A DNA stretch of 9,954 nucleotides from Oscillospiraceae bacterium. GTDB taxonomy: Bacteria; Bacillota; Clostridia; Oscillospirales; Oscillospiraceae. The stretch spans positions 1 to 9,954 of the forward strand of contig WQRL01000040.1 in the NCBI GenBank assembly GCA_009786775.1. The letters are read 5' to 3'. Every line of letters starts with the position of its first letter. The stretch's first letter is position 1. The notes beneath the pieces were generated by a model. It searched no databases and was not told the DNA's origin. It saw nothing but the letters and a program-made list of their open reading frames with translations. The translations under genes were made by a program, and so were the position numbers. Positions 1-8,100 of the stretch are shown here, piece after piece.

Positions 1-401
1 AAGAAAAGCATGTGCAGCAATATATTGCACTTGCGGAGTATGGCGGGGTTACGCCTACTGGCATGGAAATAGTTATCAGTAATACTTCTGGATTTTACTT
101 TGAGCATCACGGCTACTTGTGGGGCATAGAGAGATACGAAGAGGGCAGATGGCATCAGCTTTCAGACAGGTTTATACATATCTCCGATTTTTGGGGCGAT
201 GAAGTTAGTGCGGAGCAGCGTCTGTTTCCAAGCGGCTGGCAGTTACAGCTTAACTTGGATTGGGCAGAGCAAGTAGGGGCGCTTGAACCAGGCAAGTACA
301 GAATCACCTTGGATGCGAGCTTATTTATACCGCAAGTTCACCCATCTCATGTTAATGAAGTTCTGGACATTGAATTTGTCATAGGCGGCACAGCCAACTA
401 G
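1..401 (+). CDS. C-terminal part of an Ig-like (Big_14-type) domain protein, 5' partial
   Basis: The frame is open to the left edge (first full codon at base 3), so the start lies outside the window. The GTG at 12 is probably internal. About 133 residues are visible, ending in TAG at 399-401. They fit the bacterial Ig-like Big_14 pattern: a TPTG-x-I-V-I-S-N opening strand, a Y-x-W-G-I-E-R-Y strand, a GRWHQL stretch, and a closing LEPGKYRITLD motif before a final F-V-I-G strand. Such domains usually form the C-terminus of secreted or lipoprotein-like surface proteins in Firmicutes, so an extracellular location is inferred. No catalytic motif is visible. The gene converges with the large minus-strand operon and may share the hairpin at 520-559 as a terminator. 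The domain assignment is from recalled family pattern. Confidence 0.75.
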   Translation, partial: EKHVQQYIALAEYGGVTPTGMEIVISNTSGFYFEHHGYLWGIERYEEGRWHQLSDRFIHISDFWGDEVSAEQRLFPSGWQLQLNLDWAEQVGALEPGKYRITLDASLFIPQVHPSHVNEVLDIEFVIGGTAN

Positions 402-513
402 TGTTAAGTTGCAGAAATCGCGGCACGTAGATTATGATTGGTATTTGCGGATGGCTAGGGGAAAAGCCGCATAAATGCACCCGCGTTTTAAGAGTTTTAG
501 AGGATAGAGGCAC

Positions 514-559
514 AAAAAAGGATGCCGCTGATGATTGGTTTAATCATTTTGCGGCATCC
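514..559 (-). terminator. Intrinsic terminator of the polysaccharide operon
   Basis: GGATGCCGC (520-528) pairs perfectly with GCGGCATCC (551-559), and an inner ATGATT/AATCAT (531-536/542-547) extends the stem. Read on the minus strand, the hairpin is followed at once by six T residues (519-514). It begins 8 bases past the glycosyltransferase stop codon. The plus-strand side has only a weak T tract, so termination of the converging plus-strand gene is less certain. Confidence 0.9.
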
Positions 560-567
560 TTGCTCTA

Positions 568-1953
568 CTATACGCGCTTAATTTTCCCCCAAGTTGATTT
601 GTTTCTGCCGTACCGGATGAAGGCGGCAATGCGCACCACCACAAGTATATAGCGGAAGAAGATAAATTCGAGGGCACAAAGGAACAGTGTCTTTATCATA
701 TCTAGGAAGGTAACTCGGAATTTTTGGATATAGATTTGCTTTGAAAATGCGCTCAGGCTGATAATTGTGCCATATATTGCATATATGACCAAAAACACAA
801 TCATATACTCTATGTTGAGCACGTCCATATAAGCCGCCAGCAATATGGCAAAAATCCCAAATAGTTCAATGATTGGCGACATAAGCTCATAGAACATATA
901 ATACAGATAAGAGAAAAAACTCACCAGCCCAAATTTAAGGTTGAACATAATGCGCCGGTGCACCACAAGACTTTGAAATAGGCCAACATGCCATCTGCGG
1001 CGCTGTGACCAAAGGTCGCGAAATGTGGTCGGGGCTTGAGTCATGCATATGGCGCTGGGCTGATAGCTCATGCGGTATGGAATTTTGTTGTTGCGGCAGA
1101 ATCTGTGCAGTTTTAACACAAGTTCCATATCCTCGCCGAGATTATTGGGGCTATAGCCCCCTGCGGCGACGACAGCCGAGCGCTGAAATAGGCCGAAGGC
1201 TCCTGATATAATCAAGTTGCCGTTAAAAGTGTCCATCAGTATGCGGCTTGCTAAAAAAGAGCGGCTGTACTCTACGGCCTGCATGCAGACCAGCAAATTA
1301 GGAGGGAACCGGTAGCGCACAGCTTTGCCGTTTTTCATCTGCAAACACTGCGAAATAAGAATCATCCCGCCGACAGCCACAATCTCATCATCTTCAAATA
1401 CAGGGGCTACGATTTCTTTGAGGGAGTCTGCTTGCAGCTTGGAATCTGCGTCCATGCAGACAAAATAAGGATGCCCTGCGGCATTGATGCCCATGTTAAG
1501 AGCGTCGCCCTTGCCGCCATTTTTTTTGCATATGAGGGTGAGAGGCACCTTGTTCACTACAGTTTCATAAATTGCTGTTTCAGGCTCGCATGTAAGTTTG
1601 TGCTCAATCTGGCGGTAAGCCTGCTTCATATCAAATGTATCAATTATCTTTTGCGCAGTGTCATCCTCGGAACCGTCGTCTATGACAATGAGTTCATACT
1701 GCTGATAATCAAGGGATAAAAGTGAGTTAACGCTGTTTACTATGGTGACAGACTCGTTGTAAGCGGGAATTAAAACGGAAACCGGAAGGTCGTCATGCTT
1801 TAGCTTGTTTTTGTAGCGGAGTACACGGTTGCTCATATACAGCTTATACGCACCGATGGATATGGACAAAAATGAAAAAGCTGCAAATACGATTAAGTAA
1901 ACGAGATAAAATACGCTGACATAATAGATAAACACCCGCAGCATATCGGCCAT
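568..1953 (-). CDS. Processive family 2 glycosyltransferase, membrane-embedded
   Basis: A 461-aa inner-membrane GT2 enzyme predicted to polymerise a sugar from a nucleotide-sugar donor and probably export it, like cellulose, hyaluronan or PgaC-type synthases. A hydrophobic N-terminal segment (about 7-35) precedes a cytoplasmic GT-A domain that opens with PVSVLIPAYNE (57-67). Motifs in order are IDDGS (91-95), GGKGDALNMG (146-155), the metal-binding DAD (168-170), GED with the probable catalytic base (273-275) and QRRRW (317-321), the last being the mark of processive synthases. Several C-terminal membrane segments follow (about 340-445). A GAGGTG ribosome binding site lies 10 bases before the ATG. 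It is the last gene of the operon, 38 bp after the HEAT-like gene. No c-di-GMP-binding PilZ domain is present. Substrate and linkage cannot be read from sequence. Confidence 0.9.
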   Translation of the reverse strand: MADMLRVFIYYVSVFYLVYLIVFAAFSFLSISIGAYKLYMSNRVLRYKNKLKHDDLPVSVLIPAYNESVTIVNSVNSLLSLDYQQYELIVIDDGSEDDTAQKIIDTFDMKQAYRQIEHKLTCEPETAIYETVVNKVPLTLICKKNGGKGDALNMGINAAGHPYFVCMDADSKLQADSLKEIVAPVFEDDEIVAVGGMILISQCLQMKNGKAVRYRFPPNLLVCMQAVEYSRSFLASRILMDTFNGNLIISGAFGLFQRSAVVAAGGYSPNNLGEDMELVLKLHRFCRNNKIPYRMSYQPSAICMTQAPTTFRDLWSQRRRWHVGLFQSLVVHRRIMFNLKFGLVSFFSYLYYMFYELMSPIIELFGIFAILLAAYMDVLNIEYMIVFLVIYAIYGTIISLSAFSKQIYIQKFRVTFLDMIKTLFLCALEFIFFRYILVVVRIAAFIRYGRNKSTWGKIKRV

Positions 1954-1991
1954 ATTACTTTTTCACCTCGTTTCTTCTTAAAACCGCTGTA

Positions 1992-2735
1992 CTAGTGTCC
2001 CCACAAACTTACTACGGCTTCGCTGATATTATCGTTCCAAGACTTACATTCATCCCACAAACGCTCTCCTAAGAGGCTCTGGTCGCCGCTGAAATCAGCG
2101 AGTTCATTTGCCAAAAGCTGCTTGTGCATGAAAAGGGATCTGTCGTGGAATAGTTGCAGCACATTCGCCACTCCCTGCAAACTGCCGATGCGGCAGCATG
2201 CGCGCAAGACCTTAGTGCGGCAGTATATATTAGAGTCATCTATGTAGGATATCAGGCTGTCCGCAAGCTGGCCTTGCGAGAGTTCCGCTGCTTCTGGGAA
2301 GCTGCCGATAAAATCGGCGTAACAGGTCCGCTCAATGCACGACTTGCGGCTGTACACATCAGCGAGCTTGTGGAAGACGGCAGTTTTGCTGTATGTAGAC
2401 ATGTAGCTGCTGTAAGCCATAGGCTGTCTGTCTTTGACATTTTGCAAAGCCTCCGAATAGGCTATGAGGTGTTCGGCATTGGGTAATTTCCGTAAGAGTA
2501 ACCTCTCGTGCCGCGAGGTGGTACCGGGCCTCATGCCGCCCCTTATGACGGACTTCGAGCCGCCCTTTATGGCAGTTTGCTTATAAAGTTCGAAATTCCA
2601 CATTTTAAGTTTGCCCGCCGCAGGTGCGGTTTGGCGCTTGTGATAGCGGACGATTGCAAAGTTAAACACTATTAGTGCAATGCAGGCAACCATAAATATA
2701 CCAATAAGCGCATATATTCTCGGGTCAGAAGCCAT
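1992..2735 (-). CDS. Membrane-anchored HEAT-like repeat protein of unknown function
   Basis: A 247-aa protein with one N-terminal membrane segment (about 8-29) followed by basic residues (RYHKR), so the rest is probably cytoplasmic (positive-inside rule). From about 75 onward it is helical. The stretch around 157-215 contains paired-helix units such as SNIYCRTKVLRACCRIG that look like degenerate HEAT repeats, which would make it a scaffold. There is no catalytic motif. The ATG directly abuts the stop of the upstream gene (TAGATG), with GGAGGG 5 bases before it inside that gene, so translational coupling is likely. It sits between the glycosidase-like protein and the GT2 synthase and may hold the synthase complex together. 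The C-terminus ends abruptly after SLWGH, so it may be shortened relative to relatives. The HEAT assignment is by pattern only. Confidence 0.65.
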   Translation of the reverse strand: MASDPRIYALIGIFMVACIALIVFNFAIVRYHKRQTAPAAGKLKMWNFELYKQTAIKGGSKSVIRGGMRPGTTSRHERLLLRKLPNAEHLIAYSEALQNVKDRQPMAYSSYMSTYSKTAVFHKLADVYSRKSCIERTCYADFIGSFPEAAELSQGQLADSLISYIDDSNIYCRTKVLRACCRIGSLQGVANVLQLFHDRSLFMHKQLLANELADFSGDQSLLGERLWDECKSWNDNISEAVVSLWGH

Positions 2736-4841
2736 CTAATCCCTCCAAAGTTCTTGCATAATAAAGTAAGACTGCTTTAAGCGTTCGTGAGTGTACACCC
2801 TGTTTCTCCAGCCGTATAGAGGGATGGGCGACATGGCCGCATCAACGCCCACTGCTGTCGTTGCTATGCCTATGTATATTTCTCTAGTGCGGATTCCTTC
2901 TACCCCGAACCTTTGATAATAGTCATCATGTACCCGCATGGATGAAGGGTCATAGAAGTTTAGCAGCATCCACGGTAGGCGTATCTCCACCAAGTTTTCT
3001 CCGAAAAAGAAATCGGCGAGGGAGTTAAACTGCGCAGAGGCGGGGTCGCCTATGCCGTGGGTCAGAGCTCCGGTATCCCAGGTGCGCAGGCGGCGCAGCT
3101 CTTGGAGTTCCTCGGTAAGGTTGTGAAATTGGTCTGAATCAATTATCAGGGTGTTTTGTAGGACGACGGTGATGGGAACAAATTCGGAATCCCACTGAGG
3201 CGGCACAATCAAAGTGAATGGGTTTTGACCCGTCATCTCTTCATAAAACCGCTGGTTGGTTGCGTGATAACGCCGGTTTACTAGCAGGCGGCTGTTGTGC
3301 CTTCCTGAAAGTATGAGCAAAAAGTCCGCAGGCCGCTCAAAGGTCATGTCTGCAAAATAAGAGGTTCCCGATTTCGGTGTCACGTCAATGGGCAGGTAAA
3401 GGGTGTTTGCAGGACTTACCCCTTCTCCACGGATGAGCAAGTATAGCCCCTGTAGGCTGTACTGTGCGTAGATGTTAATGCCTGCGTAGGTGTGAACGAG
3501 ATGCTTTTCATTCCACTCATCGGCCCTGCCGTCAATTAAGACAGGGCGGCTGTTGCGTCCGGGGTCAAAGGCCATCAGTCCATACCCTTGGTCTACAGCC
3601 TGCAAATTGTGCCAGTAATGATAACGCCACGGGTCTGAAGAAAATGCAGTGTTCCAAGTGCGCCGCTCCCAAGAATCCTGCCAAGTGGATATTATGCTGC
3701 CAGCCCAGCCGTGAGCCTCTATCTGCTCTGTCATCCAGGCCAGGGATTCCCCCTGCTCACGCTCTGTGAGCGGTGGCCTGTAAACTCTATATGGTGCGCG
3801 GGCGGTTGAGAACCCAAAGCCTGTTGCAATCACAGGCATGCTGTGGTACCGTGCCAGGAGCTCAAGATATCCGCCGTAGACGCCGCTGCGGTCAAGGTCA
3901 GCCAAAATCGGAGCTAGGGTTTCAAGTTGGTCCGGTGCCAGAAAGTCTATAAAATTTTCTGAAAAATAGAAAAGGCGGTATGCCGCAAATGTGCCTGCAA
4001 CCATAGCTTCCGTCGGGACAACATGCTCTGCGTCCAATTGCGCATATTTCCGCAGTTGCGCTGCATAGGCAGGTGCATACTCCAAAAAATCTGTGGCGGG
4101 GCTTGAGATAAACCCAATAGGGCGTTGCACCTTGAAGCGGCTTGCTTCATATGCCGTGGCGCGGTCCATGACCCGTGCGAGCATAACTTCAAAACGGGAT
4201 GCGTCTTCGGCTGAGCTAAAAAACTCCCCTTGGAAGCTGCTTGGCATGGATGGGTCAAAGTGGTTTTTGAATATGATAGAATCAGACTCCCAGCCTGTGC
4301 CGACGACAAAGCCGGCGACCCACGGGGATACATTTGTCAGAAATATCGAAATGCCGTTGCGGTCTAGAAAGTTAATACGGCGGCCATGTATGACGTCAAT
4401 TGCCTTAAGCGCTGTGAAGGTGAGGCTGTCGTAGTCGTAGCCTTCTATGCCCTGTAAAATCAGCAGAGGCCTATCGTTTTTTCTGTTGAACCGGTATAGG
4501 GCGTTGTAAAAGTCAGGGTCCATGATGCCGGGTACGTAAATAGTATTGGCACCCATGGCGTCAATATAGGCAAACCAGCGCAAATAGGTGTAATAGTCAG
4601 CGCCAAAGTCCCGTGCCATATATCCTGGCACGGAGGGGGGCATCTCCACACCGCGCAGCAAGACAGGTATATGGTTTCCGTCCGAGTCCGATTGCATGAT
4701 GGATTCCCCGTATGCACGGAATTTGACAGTCACAGGTGCGTTTGGCCTGAAATCAATATATACACTTCTTGCAAAGTAGACGTAAAATCCGACAATTGCG
4801 AATGTTACTACCAGCAACACCGCTATGAGATATTTTTGCAT
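2736..4841 (-). CDS. Membrane-anchored glycosidase-like TIM-barrel protein with CBM9/DOMON-like domain; catalytic glutamates apparently lost
   Basis: A 701-aa protein with an N-terminal signal anchor (about 4-24) and a long extracellular part. Residues about 58-400 resemble a GH-A clan (β/α)8 barrel: LLRGVEMPP opens strand 1, MGANTIYVP fits strand 2, and STWQDSWERRTWNT (385-398) resembles a strand-8 motif I recall from a family of polysaccharide-locus glycosidases. Residues about 434-510 (VLIDGRADEW, then a Y-S-L-Q-G-L-Y-L-L-I strand) look like a CBM9/DOMON-type sugar-binding domain. ENLVEIRLPW (615-624) belongs to the C-terminal region. At the strand-4 and strand-7 positions where such enzymes carry Glu, this protein reads GTGW (181-184) and ATGFG (339-343), so it may bind rather than cleave. 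A GAGGG site lies 9 bases before the ATG. It starts 19 bp after the CotH gene. The exact family is uncertain. Confidence 0.7.
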   Translation of the reverse strand: MQKYLIAVLLVVTFAIVGFYVYFARSVYIDFRPNAPVTVKFRAYGESIMQSDSDGNHIPVLLRGVEMPPSVPGYMARDFGADYYTYLRWFAYIDAMGANTIYVPGIMDPDFYNALYRFNRKNDRPLLILQGIEGYDYDSLTFTALKAIDVIHGRRINFLDRNGISIFLTNVSPWVAGFVVGTGWESDSIIFKNHFDPSMPSSFQGEFFSSAEDASRFEVMLARVMDRATAYEASRFKVQRPIGFISSPATDFLEYAPAYAAQLRKYAQLDAEHVVPTEAMVAGTFAAYRLFYFSENFIDFLAPDQLETLAPILADLDRSGVYGGYLELLARYHSMPVIATGFGFSTARAPYRVYRPPLTEREQGESLAWMTEQIEAHGWAGSIISTWQDSWERRTWNTAFSSDPWRYHYWHNLQAVDQGYGLMAFDPGRNSRPVLIDGRADEWNEKHLVHTYAGINIYAQYSLQGLYLLIRGEGVSPANTLYLPIDVTPKSGTSYFADMTFERPADFLLILSGRHNSRLLVNRRYHATNQRFYEEMTGQNPFTLIVPPQWDSEFVPITVVLQNTLIIDSDQFHNLTEELQELRRLRTWDTGALTHGIGDPASAQFNSLADFFFGENLVEIRLPWMLLNFYDPSSMRVHDDYYQRFGVEGIRTREIYIGIATTAVGVDAAMSPIPLYGWRNRVYTHERLKQSYFIMQELWRD

Positions 4842-4860
4842 AACACATTTCCCTCTTCAT

Positions 4861-6420
4861 TTATGGCAAAATCCAGAGTGCGTGGCGGGATGGATGGCTA
4901 AACTGGCGCAAAGTTTCTATATAGCGGTCCATAAAACGGCCGCGCTCTACCATATAAGTGCGAGCCTGCTCCTGCGCCTGCTCAAAGCTGGATGGATTTA
5001 GGTCGAAATCGGTCAGCCCCATCGCCCGCTCTGCGTGGGTGGCACGCCGGCGTGCCAGAGTGCTTACTTGCATAGGGTCAAAGCTGTAGCCCCAAACCTC
5101 AAAGTTGCGGTCTATGGCATTTCCCAGCCAATCCTCCACTTCTTGCATATAGCCGATTAGACGCTCCTCAGCTAAGACACCTCTGCGAAGCTCATTCCAG
5201 CGGCGTATGACACGCTCGTTAAAATGTGGGCATATCAGCAGCCGGCCGAACCAGCCGCGGTGTGACAGGATGAAACTGTCTACAGGTATAGTGCGCATGA
5301 AATTGTCCATGACATTGTTAAAATCCCAAACAGGGCCAGCCACAAGCCTTCCACGCACGTCTTTGTGAAAATAGGTCGAACTTGACCACATATCATTGTT
5401 TGCGAGAAACTCATTGAGAATATAAAAATTCACGAAGGAATCCACATCCAAATACTGCTCATATGCGCGGGAATCCCATAGAATCTCAGGTGAATATAGC
5501 AGGCGCTCAACAATGCTTACGCTTCTGGCCACATAATCGCGGATCTCATCACTTTGCCTTGCAAGCCCCGGATACAAAATCTCCAGGGTATTGCCCCCTT
5601 CAAGGCGGTAGGTGTAAAACGCAAAGATATTGACCTTGCGCTCGGGTACATGGCTTTGCGTGTCCAGCCGCGCAAGATAGCTTGTAACCGGCAGGCCTTC
5701 CCGGTATCGGGTTAAACCAACTCTGTGCTGGCTTACCCTCACTGTTTCCATCAGAACATATAGACCTTGATACTCCCCGTTCAAAATGAGCTCAAAGAAA
5801 CGCACATTCGGCACAAAATGCCCCGGACCCATGACCTCGGCGGCGAGATTCATCCAAACATAATTTCGCATGAGGGTCTTGTCCAAAAAAGGGCCGTGCA
5901 AAGCCCATTCTGAGTGAGGCTCCATGCCAAGTAGCGGCAGTGGGTTATCCTCCCTGTCGGGGTGGACGAGATTGATGCGGTAGTTCGGTTTGTCAAACAT
6001 GCGTGAGGAATTTCCACGCAGCCGCATCATGGCCAGAGATTCCAGAGCAGGCACATCGCCCGGATGATTCCAGTTGCCGGGGCTTTCTATGACTGAAACG
6101 GAAACTTCTATTTCGGTTTCGCCGCCCGGAGCGGTGTGGAATGTAGATAATGTTTCGAGATCGCCGTATCTTCCCGTGCCAAAGGCAAGAGGCCTGCCGG
6201 GTATTTCGGCCCCAAAGGTGTCAACAATCAAGATGGGGAGATGCGTGCAGAGCACACCGCCGGTGCAAGTATGGCACTCTCCCAAATCAGCTTCGCTTGC
6301 TTGCTCGCGGTGCTGATGATAACGCGAAACCTCATCACTTGCCCCGACATATACAACGCCCACAACAAGCACTGTAACAAGCAAGAAGCCTGCTAAGTAA
6401 TAAATAATACTATGCCTCAT
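4861..6420 (-). CDS. CotH-family kinase-like protein, membrane-anchored
   Basis: A 519-aa member of the CotH superfamily, whose Bacillus founder is an atypical kinase that phosphorylates spore-coat proteins. A signal anchor spans about 5-27, so the domain should face outward. A compact C49-x2-C52-x5-C58-x-H60 cluster follows. Core motifs in order are MRLRGNSSR (132-140), KPNYRINL (144-151), WALHGPFLDKTLMRNYVWM (172-190), ELILNGEYQGLYVLME (210-225), NEFLANNDMW (336-345) and GPVWDFNNVMDN (362-373), the last with the probable metal-binding Asp366. A FGRLL-x9-ERV block closes the core. The ATG lies 4 bp after the DUF4956 stop with only a weak AAGG nearby, so it may depend on translational coupling. 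The neighbours suggest a surface glycan or cell-wall acceptor rather than spore coat; that is inference. Family confidence is high, kinase activity is not shown. Confidence 0.9.
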   Translation of the reverse strand: MRHSIIYYLAGFLLVTVLVVGVVYVGASDEVSRYHQHREQASEADLGECHTCTGGVLCTHLPILIVDTFGAEIPGRPLAFGTGRYGDLETLSTFHTAPGGETEIEVSVSVIESPGNWNHPGDVPALESLAMMRLRGNSSRMFDKPNYRINLVHPDREDNPLPLLGMEPHSEWALHGPFLDKTLMRNYVWMNLAAEVMGPGHFVPNVRFFELILNGEYQGLYVLMETVRVSQHRVGLTRYREGLPVTSYLARLDTQSHVPERKVNIFAFYTYRLEGGNTLEILYPGLARQSDEIRDYVARSVSIVERLLYSPEILWDSRAYEQYLDVDSFVNFYILNEFLANNDMWSSSTYFHKDVRGRLVAGPVWDFNNVMDNFMRTIPVDSFILSHRGWFGRLLICPHFNERVIRRWNELRRGVLAEERLIGYMQEVEDWLGNAIDRNFEVWGYSFDPMQVSTLARRRATHAERAMGLTDFDLNPSSFEQAQEQARTYMVERGRFMDRYIETLRQFSHPSRHALWILP

Positions 6421-6424
6421 AGCC

Positions 6425-7102
6425 TTAACCGCTTATTTCGTCGTTTTGTGTAACGATGTTCACATATTCCATCCCGTCTTGTTCGTATAAGAGCTGTGTG
6501 ATGTTCTTCTCGCCCTTATTGGTGCGCTCATAGGTTTTACGGCCCATTTCGTATATAAACTCTACGCTATCAGGCGTTGTGTTTTTCACGCGCAGCATGG
6601 GCTTCATGTTAAAATGCTGAAACACAATCCCCTCAATGTCACGCTCTAATCCCTTTTCCGCTTTAATAATTAGCAAGATGCGGTTTTCGCTCCGCACTCT
6701 GCCCATGAGGAGCATTACGATGAACACGACTCCGCTACCGATAATTGCAGTCCAGAAATCGCCTGCGCCACAACATAGGCCGACAATAACCGCCCAAAAG
6801 ATATAGGTGGTATCCCTGGAATCCTTAATAGCTGTGCGGAAGCGTACAATAGAAAGCGCGCCGGCCATGCCCAGTGCCAATGCGATGTTACTTCCAATTA
6901 CGGTTATAACTGTACAGGACAAAATAGTGAGTGTAACAAGGGAAACATTAAACTTTTTGCTGTAAGAAGCTCCTGCATGGGTAAACCAGTATGAAATGTA
7001 AATGACAGCGCTTAATAGGGAAGCCGCCACAATGCGGACTGCAATCTCCTGAATTGTCAAGCCGCCGGTTTGGGCAAATATATCTAGTAGTATAGTTCTC
7101 AT
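6425..7102 (-). CDS. DUF4956 family integral membrane protein
   Basis: A 225-aa protein with about four membrane segments (roughly 21-40, 52-70, 72-88 and 100-133) and a soluble C-terminal domain (about 140-225). The strongly conserved DUF4956 signature SIVRFRTAIKDSRDT (84-98), followed by a hydrophobic IFWAVIVGL helix, is intact. The function of the family is not established to my knowledge. I recall it commonly occurring next to bacterial VTC-domain and CotH proteins, exactly as here, suggesting the three act together. Its membrane location makes it a candidate partner or channel for the cytoplasmic VTC protein; that is inference. A GAGG ribosome binding site lies 8 bases before the ATG. 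It starts 20 bp after the VTC stop. Confidence 0.9.
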   Translation of the reverse strand: MRTILLDIFAQTGGLTIQEIAVRIVAASLLSAVIYISYWFTHAGASYSKKFNVSLVTLTILSCTVITVIGSNIALALGMAGALSIVRFRTAIKDSRDTTYIFWAVIVGLCCGAGDFWTAIIGSGVVFIVMLLMGRVRSENRILLIIKAEKGLERDIEGIVFQHFNMKPMLRVKNTTPDSVEFIYEMGRKTYERTNKGEKNITQLLYEQDGMEYVNIVTQNDEISG

Positions 7103-7122
7103 TTGTGTACCTCATCATCTTA

Positions 7123-7818
7123 TTAAAACCTGTATTCTTTTCCCACTGTCCTGCCGAGGCAATATTTGCTGACCGCTAGCTCGCTGGCATTGACTTCATT
7201 GATCATATCCTTGATGTAGCTTAGTAAAAAGCCATTAAACTTGACTTCCATAACCACCCAAAAAGGATCGAAAATTGCACTGCCCGCAACGTCGTTTGAA
7301 AAGATGTCGAAATTGGACTCGGAGCCTTTTATGTGATGGTCGAAGGTGATCCTTATTTCATTTTCGTTGGCTACAAACACTTTTCTTGTGTATGAGACCA
7401 CTGTTCTGGGGCGGTAGCACTGCATGTGCATAAGCCCAAAACACTCTAGGGCAAAGCTGGAGTCAGACTCAAGCAGTACAGAATAATCTCCGCATATAAG
7501 GCGGTGTGACTGCGCTTTATCTAATGTCAAAGAGCGCTTCTTTTGCATCATGCCCTGCTTCTGCTTCATTTCAAGTTTGGCTGAGTTGGGATTTTCGCCG
7601 TAGCTGCGCAGCCGTATTTTTTTCCGCACCTCAATCCCGTTTATTTTTTCCTCAAAATCGTTATCGTCGAGCCTGTCGAAGTATAGAGAGCGGATTATAT
7701 ACCCGTCCCCGCTGCTATGCTTGTCCTCCGTTAGAAGTTGACTAAACCGGCGGGAGAGGCGGTAGTACTGTTCGATATTAACTAGGTATTTTTTTTCTTG
7801 CCTCAAAACTTCAGTCAT
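7123..7818 (-). CDS. VTC-domain (polyphosphate polymerase-like) protein
   Basis: A 231-aa cytoplasmic protein of the VTC family, a triphosphate-tunnel fold whose yeast member Vtc4 makes polyphosphate from ATP. The basic and acidic tunnel residues are visible in order: EKKY (8-11), RSLYFD (43-48), RKKIRLRSYG (65-74), KLEMKQK (81-87), RITFD (156-160), EVKF (191-194) and SKYC (217-220), so the active site looks complete. The ATG at 7818 is preferred because AAGGTG lies 8 bases upstream. Two in-frame GTG codons at 7827 and 7824 are alternatives, but with no better site. It lacks the SPX and membrane domains of yeast VTC proteins; the DUF4956 gene directly downstream may supply the membrane part. 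Whether it makes free polyphosphate or phosphorylates another acceptor cannot be told from sequence. Confidence 0.88.
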   Translation of the reverse strand: MTEVLRQEKKYLVNIEQYYRLSRRFSQLLTEDKHSSGDGYIIRSLYFDRLDDNDFEEKINGIEVRKKIRLRSYGENPNSAKLEMKQKQGMMQKKRSLTLDKAQSHRLICGDYSVLLESDSSFALECFGLMHMQCYRPRTVVSYTRKVFVANENEIRITFDHHIKGSESNFDIFSNDVAGSAIFDPFWVVMEVKFNGFLLSYIKDMINEVNASELAVSKYCLGRTVGKEYRF

Positions 7819-7835
7819 GCTCACCACACCTTTTT

Positions 7836-8069
7836 TTATGAATGCGCTCTCTGCGGAATTGGAAATTGCTGGAGATAAGCCGATAGAAGGAGCTTGTCTG
7901 CAATTTCGCGCTGATAGATTTCGATATTAATTTGCTCCATTTTAATACTGAAATAACGATAAGATTTTGATTTCTGTTCACCTATGATATATGAACAAAG
8001 TATGAATGTCAATACAAAAATAATTGAAAATGTGCGGATGGATGGCTTAAATTTGATATTTTCCGTCAA
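7836..8069 (-). CDS. Small one-pass membrane protein, unknown function
   Basis: A 77-aa protein with a basic N-terminus and one hydrophobic segment (about 14-30, containing IIFVLTFILCSYIIG), then a polar, probably extracytoplasmic tail that is partly helical (about 43-68). I do not recognise the family. The start is uncertain: the longest frame begins at TTG 8069 with no clear ribosome binding site, and the only good alternative, ATG at 7943, would remove the membrane segment. It ends 17 bp before the VTC ATG on the same strand and lies 28 bp after the attenuator-like hairpin, which makes it the first gene of the operon. The membrane segment and its position argue that it is real; the weak start argues for caution. 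Confidence 0.5.
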   Translation of the reverse strand: MTENIKFKPSIRTFSIIFVLTFILCSYIIGEQKSKSYRYFSIKMEQINIEIYQREIADKLLLSAYLQQFPIPQRAHS

Positions 8070-8100
8070 AAGTTGCCAGATTTAGCTGAAAATGGCAAAA

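Noticed and set aside
434..652. 72-aa plus-strand open frame
   Set aside because: It runs through the operon terminator hairpin and into the end of the GT2 gene on the other strand, has no ribosome binding site, and its protein resembles nothing.
2154..4901. Several 60-130-aa frames opposite or out of frame with the HEAT-like and glycosidase-like genes
   Set aside because: They are shadows of well-supported coding genes in this fairly GC-rich stretch, without ribosome binding sites or recognisable products.
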